A DNA stretch of 64,000 bases from Scleromatobacter sp038243995 (GTDB lineage: Bacteria > Pseudomonadota > Gammaproteobacteria > Burkholderiales > Burkholderiaceae_C): contig JBBRTV010000025.1 of the NCBI GenBank assembly GCA_038243995.1, positions 1 to 64,000 on the forward strand, written 5' to 3'. The notes beneath the pieces were generated by a model. That model worked only from the letters and a program-made list of their open reading frames with translations. It ran no database searches and had not been told where the DNA came from. The translations under genes and the position numbers were made by a program. Numbering within the stretch: the first letter of the stretch is position 1; the number at the start of each line of letters is the position of its first letter. Below, one piece after another: positions 17,136 through 26,300 of the stretch.

Positions 17136-18106
17136 GCCAGATCCAATCCTCGCCCCCCCGCAACGCGTTCGCCAGCGCGCTCGGCACTGTCGCCGGACTG
17201 CTCGTGGCGCTCGCGCTGATGGTCGGCCTGTTCAGCTGGAAGAGCCAGTATTTCTTCACCGGCGACACGTTCGTCACGATCGCCAACGACATCCCCGCGG
17301 TCGCCGTGACTGCGGTCGGCATGACCTTCGTGCTGATCGTCGCCGGCATCGACCTGTCGGTCGGCTCGGTGATGGCGCTGGCGGCCGCCGTCGCGGGCAT
17401 CGCGATGCTGCAGTGGCAGTGGGCGCTGCTGCCGGCGATGGGGCTGGCGATGCTGACCGGCCTGGTCGTCGGCGCGATCAACGGCGCCGTGACCGTCGCA
17501 TGGCGACTGCCGTCGTTCATCGTCACGCTGGGCATGCTGGAGGTGGCGCGCGGCGCCGCCTACATCGCGACCGACTCGCGCACCCAGTACATCGGCAGCA
17601 AGATCGACTGGCTCGGCAAGCCGATGCTGGCCGGCCTGTCGCCCGCGTTCTTCATCGCGCTCGCGATCGTCGTGATCGCGCAGATCGTGCTCACGCGCAC
17701 GGTGTTCGGTCGCTGCATGATAGGCATCGGCACCAACGAGGAAGCGATGCGGCTGGCGGGCGTCGACCCGCGACCCGTCAAGATCGCGGTGTTCGCGATC
17801 GCGGGCCTGCTCGCCGGGCTCGGCGGCGTGTTCCTCGCCTCGCGCCTCGAAGCCGCCGATCCGAACGCCGGTACCGGCGCCGAGCTGGTGGTGATCGCGT
17901 CGGTCGTCATCGGTGGAACCAGCCTGATGGGCGGGCGCGGTTCGGTCGTCAGCACTTTCTTCGGCGTGCTGGTGATCTCGGTGCTCGAGGCCGGACTGGC
18001 CCAGGTCGGCGCGAGCGAACCGACGAAACGCATCATCACCGGCTGCGTGATCATCATCGCGGTGGTGCTCGACACCCTGCGCGAGCGCCGCAAGAAGCAC
18101 GCGTGA
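17132..18106 (+). CDS. rbsC: Ribose ABC transporter, permease
   Basis: 324 residues, almost entirely hydrophobic with about eight to ten membrane helices. Family motifs are visible: AVGMTFVLIVAGIDLSVGS in the first third, VVGAINGAVTVAWRLPSFIV, ALAIVVIAQIVLTRTVFGR, then GTNEEAMRLAGVDPRPVKI and GTGAELVVIASVVIGGTSLM. It forms the inner-membrane channel with RbsA and RbsB. The start overlaps rbsA, and rbsR begins one base after the rbsC stop. Confidence 0.95.
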   Translation: MSQIQSSPPRNAFASALGTVAGLLVALALMVGLFSWKSQYFFTGDTFVTIANDIPAVAVTAVGMTFVLIVAGIDLSVGSVMALAAAVAGIAMLQWQWALLPAMGLAMLTGLVVGAINGAVTVAWRLPSFIVTLGMLEVARGAAYIATDSRTQYIGSKIDWLGKPMLAGLSPAFFIALAIVVIAQIVLTRTVFGRCMIGIGTNEEAMRLAGVDPRPVKIAVFAIAGLLAGLGGVFLASRLEAADPNAGTGAELVVIASVVIGGTSLMGGRGSVVSTFFGVLVISVLEAGLAQVGASEPTKRIITGCVIIIAVVLDTLRERRKKHA

Positions 18107-18107
18107 A

Positions 18108-19163
18108 ATGACCAGGCCCCCTCCCCGCGGCCACGCCGCGCCCGGCACCGGCCGCGCTAGCATCCACGACGTCGCGCAACGCGCGGGCGTCTCGGTGACG
18201 ACCGTGTCGCACGCACTGAACCGCACCCGTTTCGTGAGCGACGGCGCGCGGGCGAAAGTCGACGAAGCGGCGCACGCGCTGGGCTACGTGCCGAGCCAGG
18301 TGGCGCGCGGGCTGAAACACAACACGACACGCACGCTCGGCATGCTGGTGCCCAACAACTCGAACCCGTATTTCGCCGAAATCATCCGCGGCGTCGAGCA
18401 CCACTGCTTCGCCGCCGGCTACAGCCTGCTGCTGTGCAACTCCAACGACGATGCCGAACGGCAGGCCGACCACCTGCGCGTGCTCGCGGAGCGCCGCGTC
18501 GACGGGCTCGTCCTGGTCGCGTCGGGCGACGACGTGGCGATCGTCGCGTGCTGCAAGGACCTGCGCCTGCCGCTGGTGCTCGTCGACCGCGAGATCGACT
18601 CCCTGGATGCCGACCTGATCGAGGTCGACCACGCCACCGGCGGCGAGATCGCCACGGCGCACCTGCTGTCGCTGGGCCATGCGCGCGTCGCCTGCATAGG
18701 CGGCCCGGCCGACCTGCGCCCGAGCCAGCAGCGCGAGGCCGGCTGGCGGTGCGCGCTTGCGGCCGCGGGCGTGACGCCGCGCGTCGACGAACTGGAACGC
18801 GGCGATTTCGGCCCGCAGGGCGGCGCGGCGGCGATGCAGCGCCTGCTGGCATCCGCCAGGCCGCCGAGCGCCGTGTTCGTCTGCAACGACATGATGGCCA
18901 TCGGCGCGCTGCATGCCGCGCATGCCGCGGGCATCGCCGTGCCCGGCGCGCTGTCGGTGGTCGGCTTCGACGACATCGAGCTGGCCGCCTATACGCAGCC
19001 GCCGCTGACCACCGTGGCGCAGCCGAAGGAGGCGATCGGCACCGGGGCCGCGGGCCTGCTGCTGGAGCGCCTGCGCGCCGGCCGCAGCCAGGCGCGGCGC
19101 CTGATCCTGCAACCCGAACTGCGGCTGCGGGCGTCCACCGCCGCACCCGCCGCGAGCGCCTGA
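18108..19163 (+). CDS. rbsR: LacI-family regulator of the ribose operon
   Basis: 351 residues. The N-terminal helix-turn-helix reads ASIHDVAQRAGVSVTTVSHA, followed by the hinge helix around GYVPSQVARGL, and a periplasmic-binding-protein-like effector domain starting TLGMLVPNNSNPYFAEII and containing VFVCNDMMAIGAL and SVVGFDDIELAAY. It is placed inside the operon between the permease and the kinase, so it should control its own synthesis. The double operator before rbsB is its probable target. The effector is presumably ribose or ribose 5-phosphate by analogy. Confidence 0.92.
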   Translation: MTRPPPRGHAAPGTGRASIHDVAQRAGVSVTTVSHALNRTRFVSDGARAKVDEAAHALGYVPSQVARGLKHNTTRTLGMLVPNNSNPYFAEIIRGVEHHCFAAGYSLLLCNSNDDAERQADHLRVLAERRVDGLVLVASGDDVAIVACCKDLRLPLVLVDREIDSLDADLIEVDHATGGEIATAHLLSLGHARVACIGGPADLRPSQQREAGWRCALAAAGVTPRVDELERGDFGPQGGAAAMQRLLASARPPSAVFVCNDMMAIGALHAAHAAGIAVPGALSVVGFDDIELAAYTQPPLTTVAQPKEAIGTGAAGLLLERLRAGRSQARRLILQPELRLRASTAAPAASA

Positions 19164-19208
19164 GATGCCATTCCCACCCTGCAAGGATCACCGCCCGGAG
19201 ACGTTGCG

Positions 19209-20126
19209 ATGACCGCCGCCATCGTCGTCGTCGGCAGCCTCAACATGGATCTCGTGATGCGCATGGCGCGCGCGCCCGCGGGTGGCGAGACCGTCTCCGG
19301 ACACGACTTCGCCACCGTGCCCGGCGGCAAGGGCGCGAACCAGGCGGTCGCGTGCGCACGCATGGGCGCGCGGGTCGCGATGGTCGGGCGCATCGGCCTC
19401 GACGCCAACGGCGACGTGCTGCGCGCCGGCCTCGAGTCCGACGGCATCGGGCACGACGAGGTCGACGCGCTGGCGGCGACGCACACCGGCGTCGCCTCGA
19501 TCTGGGTCGAGGACAACGGCCAGAACCGCATCGTCGTCGCGCCGGGGGCGAACGGCTTGATGGATCCCGCCGGGGTCGAGCGCGCCGGCGCATTGATCGA
19601 TGCGGCGACCCTGCTCATCCTCCAGCTCGAGGTACCGATGGCCACTGTGCAGGCCGCGGTCGCGCGCGCGCACCGCGCCGGCGTCACCGTCCTGCTGAAC
19701 CCCGCTCCCGCTGCGCCCTTGCCCGAACCGATGTGGCCGATGATCGACCTCCTGGTCGTCAACGAGAGCGAAGCGGCGAGCCTGTCCGGCATCGCCGTGA
19801 TCGACGCCGCCACCGCGGCGATCGCCGGCGCCGCGCTGCGTGCCCGCGGCCCCGACCGCGTGCTCGTGACGCTCGGTGCGCAGGGCGTCGTCGTCGTCGA
19901 CGCTGCCGGCGCGCGCCACACGCCCGCACGCCCGGTGCAGGCGATCGACACGACGGCCGCCGGCGACACCTTCATCGGCGCGCTGGCGGCGGCCCTGTGC
20001 GAGGGTCGTTCGCTGGACGACGCCGTCGCGCTCGGCCAGGCTGCGAGCGCGCTGTGCGTGACCCGGCGCGGCGCGCAATCGTCCATCCCGTACCGCCACG
20101 AGCTGAGCCCCGGCGCCACCCCCTGA
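19209..20126 (+). CDS. rbsK: Ribokinase
   Basis: 305 residues, the usual ribokinase length, with a clear Shine-Dalgarno (CCGGAGA). PfkB-family signatures: VVVGSLNMDLVMRM at the N-terminus with the sugar-binding aspartate, PGGKGANQAVACARMGARV, LEVPMATV and the C-terminal DTTAAGDTFIGALAAAL with the catalytic aspartate and anion hole. It phosphorylates D-ribose to ribose 5-phosphate, which links the transporter to the pentose phosphate pathway and to Prs. It lies 45 bp after rbsR in the same operon. Confidence 0.95.
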   Translation: MTAAIVVVGSLNMDLVMRMARAPAGGETVSGHDFATVPGGKGANQAVACARMGARVAMVGRIGLDANGDVLRAGLESDGIGHDEVDALAATHTGVASIWVEDNGQNRIVVAPGANGLMDPAGVERAGALIDAATLLILQLEVPMATVQAAVARAHRAGVTVLLNPAPAAPLPEPMWPMIDLLVVNESEAASLSGIAVIDAATAAIAGAALRARGPDRVLVTLGAQGVVVVDAAGARHTPARPVQAIDTTAAGDTFIGALAAALCEGRSLDDAVALGQAASALCVTRRGAQSSIPYRHELSPGATP

Positions 20127-20182
20127 AGATCGCGGCCGGTCGCCGTCGTCCGGCCGCTCACCTAACCCGAGCCCGCATCCCG

Positions 20183-20578
20183 ATGAAACGAACGACGCTC
20201 CTCCACGCCGAGCTCTCCGCGGTCATCGCCCGCCTCGGCCATGGCGACCTGCTGGTGATCGGCGACGCCGGCCTGCCGATCCCCGACGGCCCCCTGCGCA
20301 TCGATCTCGCGCTGAGCGCCAACGTGCCGCGATTCCACGAGGTGCTCGCGGCCGTGCTGGCGGAGATGCAGGTCGAGGCGGCCGTGATCGCCGACGAGCT
20401 GGCGCCGAACAACGTCGCGGTGCACGACGAACTGCGGCGCCAGCTCGGCGCCACGCCGATTTCGACGCTCTCGCACGCGGACTTCAAGGCCGCCACGCGG
20501 GGCGCGCGCGCCATCGTGCGCAGCGGCGAATTCTCGCCCTACGCGAACGTGATCCTGCGCGCCGGCGTGGTGTTCTGA
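20183..20578 (+). CDS. rbsD: D-ribose pyranase
   Basis: 131 residues from ATG 20183. The N-terminal block contains LLHAELSAVIARLGHGD, with the catalytic histidine, and IGDAGLPIPDG, the defining motif of RbsD. The C-terminal GEFSPYANVILRAGVVF is also characteristic. The enzyme interconverts the pyranose and furanose forms of ribose, supplying the form used by ribokinase. It is the last gene of the operon, 56 bp after rbsK, and converges on phaZ with only seven bases between the two stop codons. Confidence 0.95.
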   Translation: MKRTTLLHAELSAVIARLGHGDLLVIGDAGLPIPDGPLRIDLALSANVPRFHEVLAAVLAEMQVEAAVIADELAPNNVAVHDELRRQLGATPISTLSHADFKAATRGARAIVRSGEFSPYANVILRAGVVF

Positions 20579-20585
20579 GTCCCGC

Positions 20586-21803
20586 TCAGCCCGACATGTG
20601 GATCACGTCGCGCACCAGCGGATAGATCTGGTTCTGCCAGCGCCGGCCGCTGAACACGCCGTAGTGTCCGACGTCGGGCTGCACGTAGTGCGTCCGCATG
20701 CAGGGCCGCAGGCTGCTCGCCAGGTCTTGCGCGGCCAGGGTCTGGCCGATCGCGCAGATGTCGTCGCGCTCCCCCTCGACCGTGACCAGCGCGGTGCGCC
20801 GGATGGCGGCCGGGTCGACGGCGCGCCCGCGGAACTTCAACAGGCCGCGCGGCAGCGCGAAGGACTGGAACACGAGGTCTACCGTCTCCAGGTAGAAGTC
20901 GGCCGCGAGGTCGGCCACGGCCAGGTATTCCTCGTAGAACAGGCGCGTCACCTCGGCGCGCTCGACCTCGCCGTCGACCAGGTGCCGGTAATACGCCCTG
21001 AACGCGTTCTCGTGCCGTTCCCGGTTCATGCCGATGAAGGCGGAGAGCTGGATGAACCCCGGGTACACGCGGCGCCCGGCGCCGGCGTGCTGCCAGGGCA
21101 CCTGGTTGATCAGGTTCTTTTCGAACCACTCGATCGGTTTCGACGTCGCCAGCACATTCACGCCCGTCGGGCTGATGCGACAGTCGATCGGCCCGGCCAT
21201 GAGCGTCAGGCTGGCAGGCGTGGCGGGGTGCTGGTCTTCCGACATCAGGGCCACCGCCGCCAGCGCCGCGACGCAGGGCTGGCACACGGCCAACACGTGG
21301 GCGCCCGGCCCGAGCACCTCGATGAACTGCATCACGTGCTCGATGTATTCGTCCAGGCCGAAGCGGCCCGCCGCCAGGCGGACGTCGCGCACGTTGTGCC
21401 AGTCGGTGACGTAGACATCGTGGTCCTGCAGGGCCGTGCGCACCGTGTCGCGCAGGAGCGTCGCGAAGTGCCCGGACATCGGCGCGATCACCAGCAGCTT
21501 CGGCTGCGGGCCGACGCCCGGCTTGTGCATTCGCAGGAGACTCCCGAACGGCGTCGAGAACACCCCCTCCTCGACGACGGGCTGGCTCTCGCCCTTGACC
21601 ATGACGCTTTCGATGCGCCACGGCGGACGCCGATGCGTGACCTCCGCGAGTTCGAAGACCCGGCACGCGGCCAGCGCCGGGCGCCCCGTCGCCGCGAATC
21701 CGGCTCCCGGCCGCGCATCGCCCAGCATCGCTCCCGAGGCCTTCGCCAACATGCGCATCGGCCGCAGCATGTCCGAGTGCGCCTGATAGGCCTGGTACAT
21801 CAT
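20586..21803 (-). CDS. phaZ: Intracellular polyhydroxyalkanoate depolymerase
   Basis: 405 residues from the first of two tandem ATGs (21803, 21800). The N-terminus (MMYQAYQAH) is the conserved opening of i-PhaZ proteins. The alpha/beta-hydrolase core shows LLVIAPMSGHFATLLRDTV (oxyanion region), DVYVTDWHNVRDV, and the nucleophile elbow LAVCQPCVAAL, in which Cys174 takes the place of the usual serine, as in the Ralstonia eutropha enzyme. The catalytic histidine is in QPDVGHYGVFSG near the C-terminus. It mobilises stored PHB granules. No granule-associated phasin or phaC gene is in the window. Confidence 0.95.
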   Translation of the reverse strand: MMYQAYQAHSDMLRPMRMLAKASGAMLGDARPGAGFAATGRPALAACRVFELAEVTHRRPPWRIESVMVKGESQPVVEEGVFSTPFGSLLRMHKPGVGPQPKLLVIAPMSGHFATLLRDTVRTALQDHDVYVTDWHNVRDVRLAAGRFGLDEYIEHVMQFIEVLGPGAHVLAVCQPCVAALAAVALMSEDQHPATPASLTLMAGPIDCRISPTGVNVLATSKPIEWFEKNLINQVPWQHAGAGRRVYPGFIQLSAFIGMNRERHENAFRAYYRHLVDGEVERAEVTRLFYEEYLAVADLAADFYLETVDLVFQSFALPRGLLKFRGRAVDPAAIRRTALVTVEGERDDICAIGQTLAAQDLASSLRPCMRTHYVQPDVGHYGVFSGRRWQNQIYPLVRDVIHMSG

Positions 21804-21896
21804 GGCGTCTCCGCTGGTTTCGTCAGGGGTGGGATGCAACTAGCGTGCCGTGGCACGCCGCTTGCGTCGATATTGCCGACACGAGCAGGAGCCTCC

Positions 21897-22625
21897 ATGC
21901 CAGTCAGCACTCGATCCCCGCAGAAGCCGGCCGCGCGCAAGTCGGCGGCGAAGCCGAAGGCCCCGGTGGCGCAGAGCGCTTCGCTCACCATCAGCAGCAG
22001 GAACTACTCGTCGTGGTCGCTGCGCGGCTGGCTGCTGGCGCGCTTCGCGGGGCTCGAATTCACGGAGACGCTGGTCTCGCCCGACGACGCCGACGCGCGC
22101 AGGGAACTGCTGCTGCTCGCCCCCTCGATACGGGTGCCCTGCCTGACGCATGACGGCGCGCGCGTCTGGAACACGCTGGCGATCGCGCAATACCTGGACG
22201 AGATCGTGCCGGAGGCCGGCTTGTGGCCGGACGATCGCATCGCGCGCGCGCACTGCCGCTCGATCAGCGGTGAAATGAATTCCGGTTTCGCCAACCTGCG
22301 CTCTTCGCTTCCGATGAACCTCAAGGCCCGGTTCCCGGGCCACAAGATCTGGGCTGGCGCGCAGCCGGACATCGACCGCATCGTCGAGATCTGGCGGGAT
22401 TGCCTCGCGACCTACGGCGGGCCCTTCCTGTTCGGCGCACGCCGAACCGTCGCGGACGCGATGTACGCGCCCGTCGTCACCCGCTTCCTGACCTACGACG
22501 TGAAGCTCGACCGCGCGTGCATCGGCTACACCCGCACGATCATGGCCATGCCGGAAATGATCGAGTGGATCGCAGCCGCCCGGCTCGAGCCCGACGACAT
22601 CGACGAACTCGACATGGACTTCTGA
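21897..22625 (+). CDS. Glutathione S-transferase family protein
   Basis: 242 residues from ATG 21897, behind an AGGAG-type Shine-Dalgarno. A 28-residue lysine- and alanine-rich extension precedes the thioredoxin-like domain, which opens with LTISSRNYSSWSLRGWLLARFAG in two conserved blocks. IRVPCLTHDGARVWNTLAIAQYLDEIV gives the cis-proline and glutathione-binding region. The C-terminal helical domain includes VADAMYAPVVTRF. This resembles the large proteobacterial GST group whose N-terminus reads S-RNYSSWS. Substrate unknown. It diverges from phaZ. The basic extension is unusual and might be a non-essential tail or a wrongly chosen start. Confidence 0.88.
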   Translation: MPVSTRSPQKPAARKSAAKPKAPVAQSASLTISSRNYSSWSLRGWLLARFAGLEFTETLVSPDDADARRELLLLAPSIRVPCLTHDGARVWNTLAIAQYLDEIVPEAGLWPDDRIARAHCRSISGEMNSGFANLRSSLPMNLKARFPGHKIWAGAQPDIDRIVEIWRDCLATYGGPFLFGARRTVADAMYAPVVTRFLTYDVKLDRACIGYTRTIMAMPEMIEWIAAARLEPDDIDELDMDF

Positions 22626-22676
22626 GAAGGGCGCCGCCAGCCCCGTGCGGACGCTGCGCGCCCGCGCTCGACAGGC

Positions 22677-23096
22677 TCACCAGGCGCGCGGCGCAGGTAC
22701 CGGGCCGGGTGCGGGCATGTCGATCGACTTGAAATCGGCCGGCGACACGATCTCGAGGTACTCCATGTCGGGCGAATAGTCGAACAGGTAGTGCACGATT
22801 CCCGGGCGCTGGTGGACGCAGTCGCCAGCCTCCACGAGCGTCTCCTGGTCGCCGTACATGAACCTCGCCCACCCCTTGGTCATGAACACGATCTGGAAAT
22901 CGGCCTCATGCCGGTGCCAACCCGTGCCTTTTTCTGGTGCCATGTTGGCCTTCACGAGGTGCGCGATGGCCCGGCCCGATGTCCCTCCGGCGACCCCGAG
23001 ATCGCGATAGAGGAAGAAATCGCGCAACCCGTCGCTGCGCCACGGCGTGGCGCCCAGCTTGACGTGAGAAAACTGCGTTTCAGTGTCGTCCGGCAT
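22677..23096 (-). CDS. Small cupin-domain protein
   Basis: 139 residues from ATG 23096. A single cupin barrel is evident: GTGWHRHEADFQIVFMTKG gives motif 1 with the metal-binding histidines and glutamate, and GDCVHQRPGIVHYLFDYS gives motif 2 with the last histidine. Such proteins are small metal-binding enzymes or sensors. The open frame continues far upstream without a stop, but that extension is antisense to the DUF2339 gene and has the low-complexity composition of a shadow frame, so this start is chosen. No partner gene suggests a substrate. Confidence 0.85.
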   Translation of the reverse strand: MPDDTETQFSHVKLGATPWRSDGLRDFFLYRDLGVAGGTSGRAIAHLVKANMAPEKGTGWHRHEADFQIVFMTKGWARFMYGDQETLVEAGDCVHQRPGIVHYLFDYSPDMEYLEIVSPADFKSIDMPAPGPVPAPRAW

Positions 23097-23321
23097 GGCA
23101 CAGGTCTCCAGGCAAAGGAGTGGGGCTTCCGGGAAGTCATGCATAAGCTGTACCAGCGACAGTCCCGTCGCGATGCGCGTCGACCACGGTCTTCCCCGTC
23201 GTCGGCGCGGTAGCGTCCGGCGGGTCCGGGCAGGCTGCCGGGCGATACCGTGGTGCCCGGGCCCGGCCGATCCGGCCGCGCCCGTGATAATCCGCTTCAC
23301 AAGAACGACTCGGGAGGGCGC

Positions 23322-26300
23322 TTGAAACTGCTGTTCGGACTGATCGGTGCGGTGCTGGGCGTGTGGATGGCGGCGCTGCCGGGCGCGTTCGCCGGCGGGT
23401 TGCTCGGCGTGATCGGTGCATTCTTCTGGGAGGGGCGTGGCAAGAACGCGGACGACACGCCCGAGGCCGCCGACGTGCCGGTCGCCGCGCCTGCGGCTAC
23501 GGCGCTGGTGCAGCGCGTCGATGCCCTCGAACGCGAGGTCGGTGCGTTGCGCGCGCAGGTGCGCACGCTCCTGGCGCGCGCCGCGGCGATGCCGGCGCCG
23601 CCCGCCGCAGACCCGTTCGCGCCGCGCGCACCAGCGGCGGCCGCCATCGAGGCGCGCGCACCGACGCCTGCGAGCGCCGCGCTCGGTGCGCCGCCGCCCA
23701 CCGCCCGTACGGGCCTCTCCGCGCCCGCACCGGCGCGCCCTCCGATCGCGCTCACGCCCGAACCCGCGGTCACCTCGAACCTCGTCGCGGCGCCCGACCT
23801 GGCCGCCGCGTCGCCCGCGCCCGCCGTGGCCGCCACCGCGCCGTCGCCGCTGCCGCAGGGTCTTGCCTCCCCGCCCGCGGCGCCGGCCTGGACGGCCCCC
23901 GCTCCGCGCACGCCCGCGGTCGCGCGCAGGATCGCCCCGCCGCCTCCGCCGCTGCGCGATCGCCTGCCGCCGTTCATGGCGCGTTTCCTCTTCGGCGGCA
24001 ACACGATCGTCAAGGTCGGCGTCCTGATCCTCTTCCTCGGGCTCGCCTTCCTGCTGCGCTACACGGCGGAGCGCGTCAGCGTGCCGGTGGAGTTCCGCTA
24101 CGCGGGTGTCGCGCTGGTCGGAGCCTTCCTGCTGGGCCTGGGATGGCGCCTGCGCGCGCGCGCCGACGCCGCCGGCGGCAGCGGCTACGGCCTGATCCTG
24201 CAAGGGGCGGGCATCGGCGTGTTCTACCTCACCGCGCTCGCGGCGCTGCGCCTGCACCCGTTGCTGTCCCCTTCCCTGGCCTTCGCCTTCATGGCTGCGG
24301 TCGCGCTTCTCGGCGCCGTGCTGGCCGTGGCGCAAGACGCCCCCTGGCTCGCCTTCGTGTCGGTGGCCGAGGGCTTCGCAGCGCCGGTGCTCGTCGCGAC
24401 CGGCAGCAGTGCCTACGTGCCCCTGTTCTCGTACATGGCCATCCTCGACGTCGGCATCTTCGCGATGGCCTGGTTCAAGGCCTGGCGACCGTTGAACCTG
24501 GTCGGCGCGGTGGCCACCTTCATGCTCGCGCTCGCCTGGGCAAATGCGCGCTACGTCCCTGCCGACTACGCCGGCGTGCAGGCCTTCCTGGTGTTCTTCT
24601 TCCTGCTGTTCACGTCGATCGGCGTCCTGTTCGCCCGCCGCGCGCTCGCGCTGGGCGAGGCACCGACCGCCGCGCAGCCGCTGGCCGAGCGCGCCGCGGA
24701 CGCGTTGCGTCGCGTCGGTCGCGTCGACAGCACGCTGACCTTCGGCGTGCCGCTCGCTGCCTTCACGCTGCAGTACCTGCTGGTGCGCGACATGGCCTGG
24801 GGCCCCGCGTGGGCCGCGTCGGCCTTCGCGCTGTTCCACATCGTCCTGGGCGGCGCGCTCATGCGCGGCCGCGACACCCGCTACGGCCTGCTGGGCGAAG
24901 CGCACGTCATCGTCGGCACGATCTTCGCCACGCTGGCGATCCCGCTCGCGCTCGAAGGCGTGTGGACGGGCGCGACCTGGGCGGTCGAAGCCGCGGGCAT
25001 GTACTGGCTGGGCGCCCGCCAGCGCCGCGAATACGCACGCGCCTTCGCCCTGCTCGTGCTGGCCGGCGCGGCGGCGCGACTGATGGCCGGGCTCGCGCTC
25101 GACCTGCGCCACGACACACCCTTGCTGGTCGGTTCGACGCTGGGCATGGGCATCCTCGTGATCGCCCTGGGCGCGATGGATGCCGTGCGGCGTCGCATGC
25201 CCGCCGCAGAGAACGGTGCGGTCGAGGGGATCAACACCGTGTTGCTGCCGTTCTCCGCGGCCGCCGCCCTCGCCACGCTGGTCTGGATGGTGCTGCCGCC
25301 GATGTGGGCCGGCGCGGCGACGGCCTGGCTGGCATTCGCCTGCGCGGCATTGCAGGCGCGCCTGGACGCACCGATCCTGCGCGTGAGCAGCGCGCTGCTG
25401 CACCTCCTCGCGCTGACGGGATTGACGCTGTCGCTGCACCCCGCCGCTGACGCCGCGATGCTGGCCGACGGCTGGCCCGGCCTCGCCGCGGCGGTGCTGG
25501 TCGGCACCGCCTTGCTGCTGACCGGCTGGCTGGGGCTGCGCGAGGCCTGGCACGCCGCGGCCGACGCCGCGACGCCGACCTGGTCGTGGAGCGGCAGCGC
25601 CGGCCTGCTGGCAGGCCTGGCAGTCGTCTGCGCCAGCCTGCTGTTCGTGATGCCGGCCGACCGCGCCGCCCTCGTCTGGCCGTGGGTCGGCGTGTTCGTG
25701 CTGTGGCTGGGCGCACGCCTGCGCCATCCGGCACTCGCGGCCGCGGCCTTCGCGCTGCAGCTCGCCGCCGCCGCCGCCGCGCTGGCCGCCGGACCCGATC
25801 CCTGGCGCCGGTTTGCCGGAGAAGCCGGCGTCGAGCCCGCGTGGTGGGCGCCGCTGGTGCTGACACTGGCGGGCTTCGTCGTCGGCGACCTGCTGCGGCG
25901 CGCCGCGCAGTCTGCGCCCGGCGTGCGCCGCCCGGCCTGGTGGCACTCGACTGCCATGCAATGGACGGTCGTCGCCTGGGCCCTGCTGTGCTGGTCGCTG
26001 ACCCTGCCGCCCGAACTCCATCGCGACCTCGTCCTGCGCGGCACGCCGGCCGCGTGGCCGAACTGGGTCAACGGCTGGCTGACGCTGACTTCCGTGGCGA
26101 TGACCGTCATCGCAGGCTGGCGCCAGTGGCGCGTACTGGGGCAGGCCACGCTCGCGACCCTGCCGCTATGGATCTGGATGGCGCTCGCCGGCCCTGTCGG
26201 CGACGGGGTCGCGCCGTCGGCGGCGCTCGGCTGGTTCGTCTGGCCGATGGCGTTCGCCTGGCACCTCGGCCTGCTACGGCTGCAGGCGCGCTGGCGCCCC

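Noticed and set aside
22677..26021. Very long minus-strand open frame (over 1100 codons) extending upstream of the cupin gene
   Set aside because: Beyond the cupin start it is antisense to the DUF2339 gene and is composed of Arg, Gln, Gly and Ala in the pattern produced by reading GC-rich coding DNA backwards.
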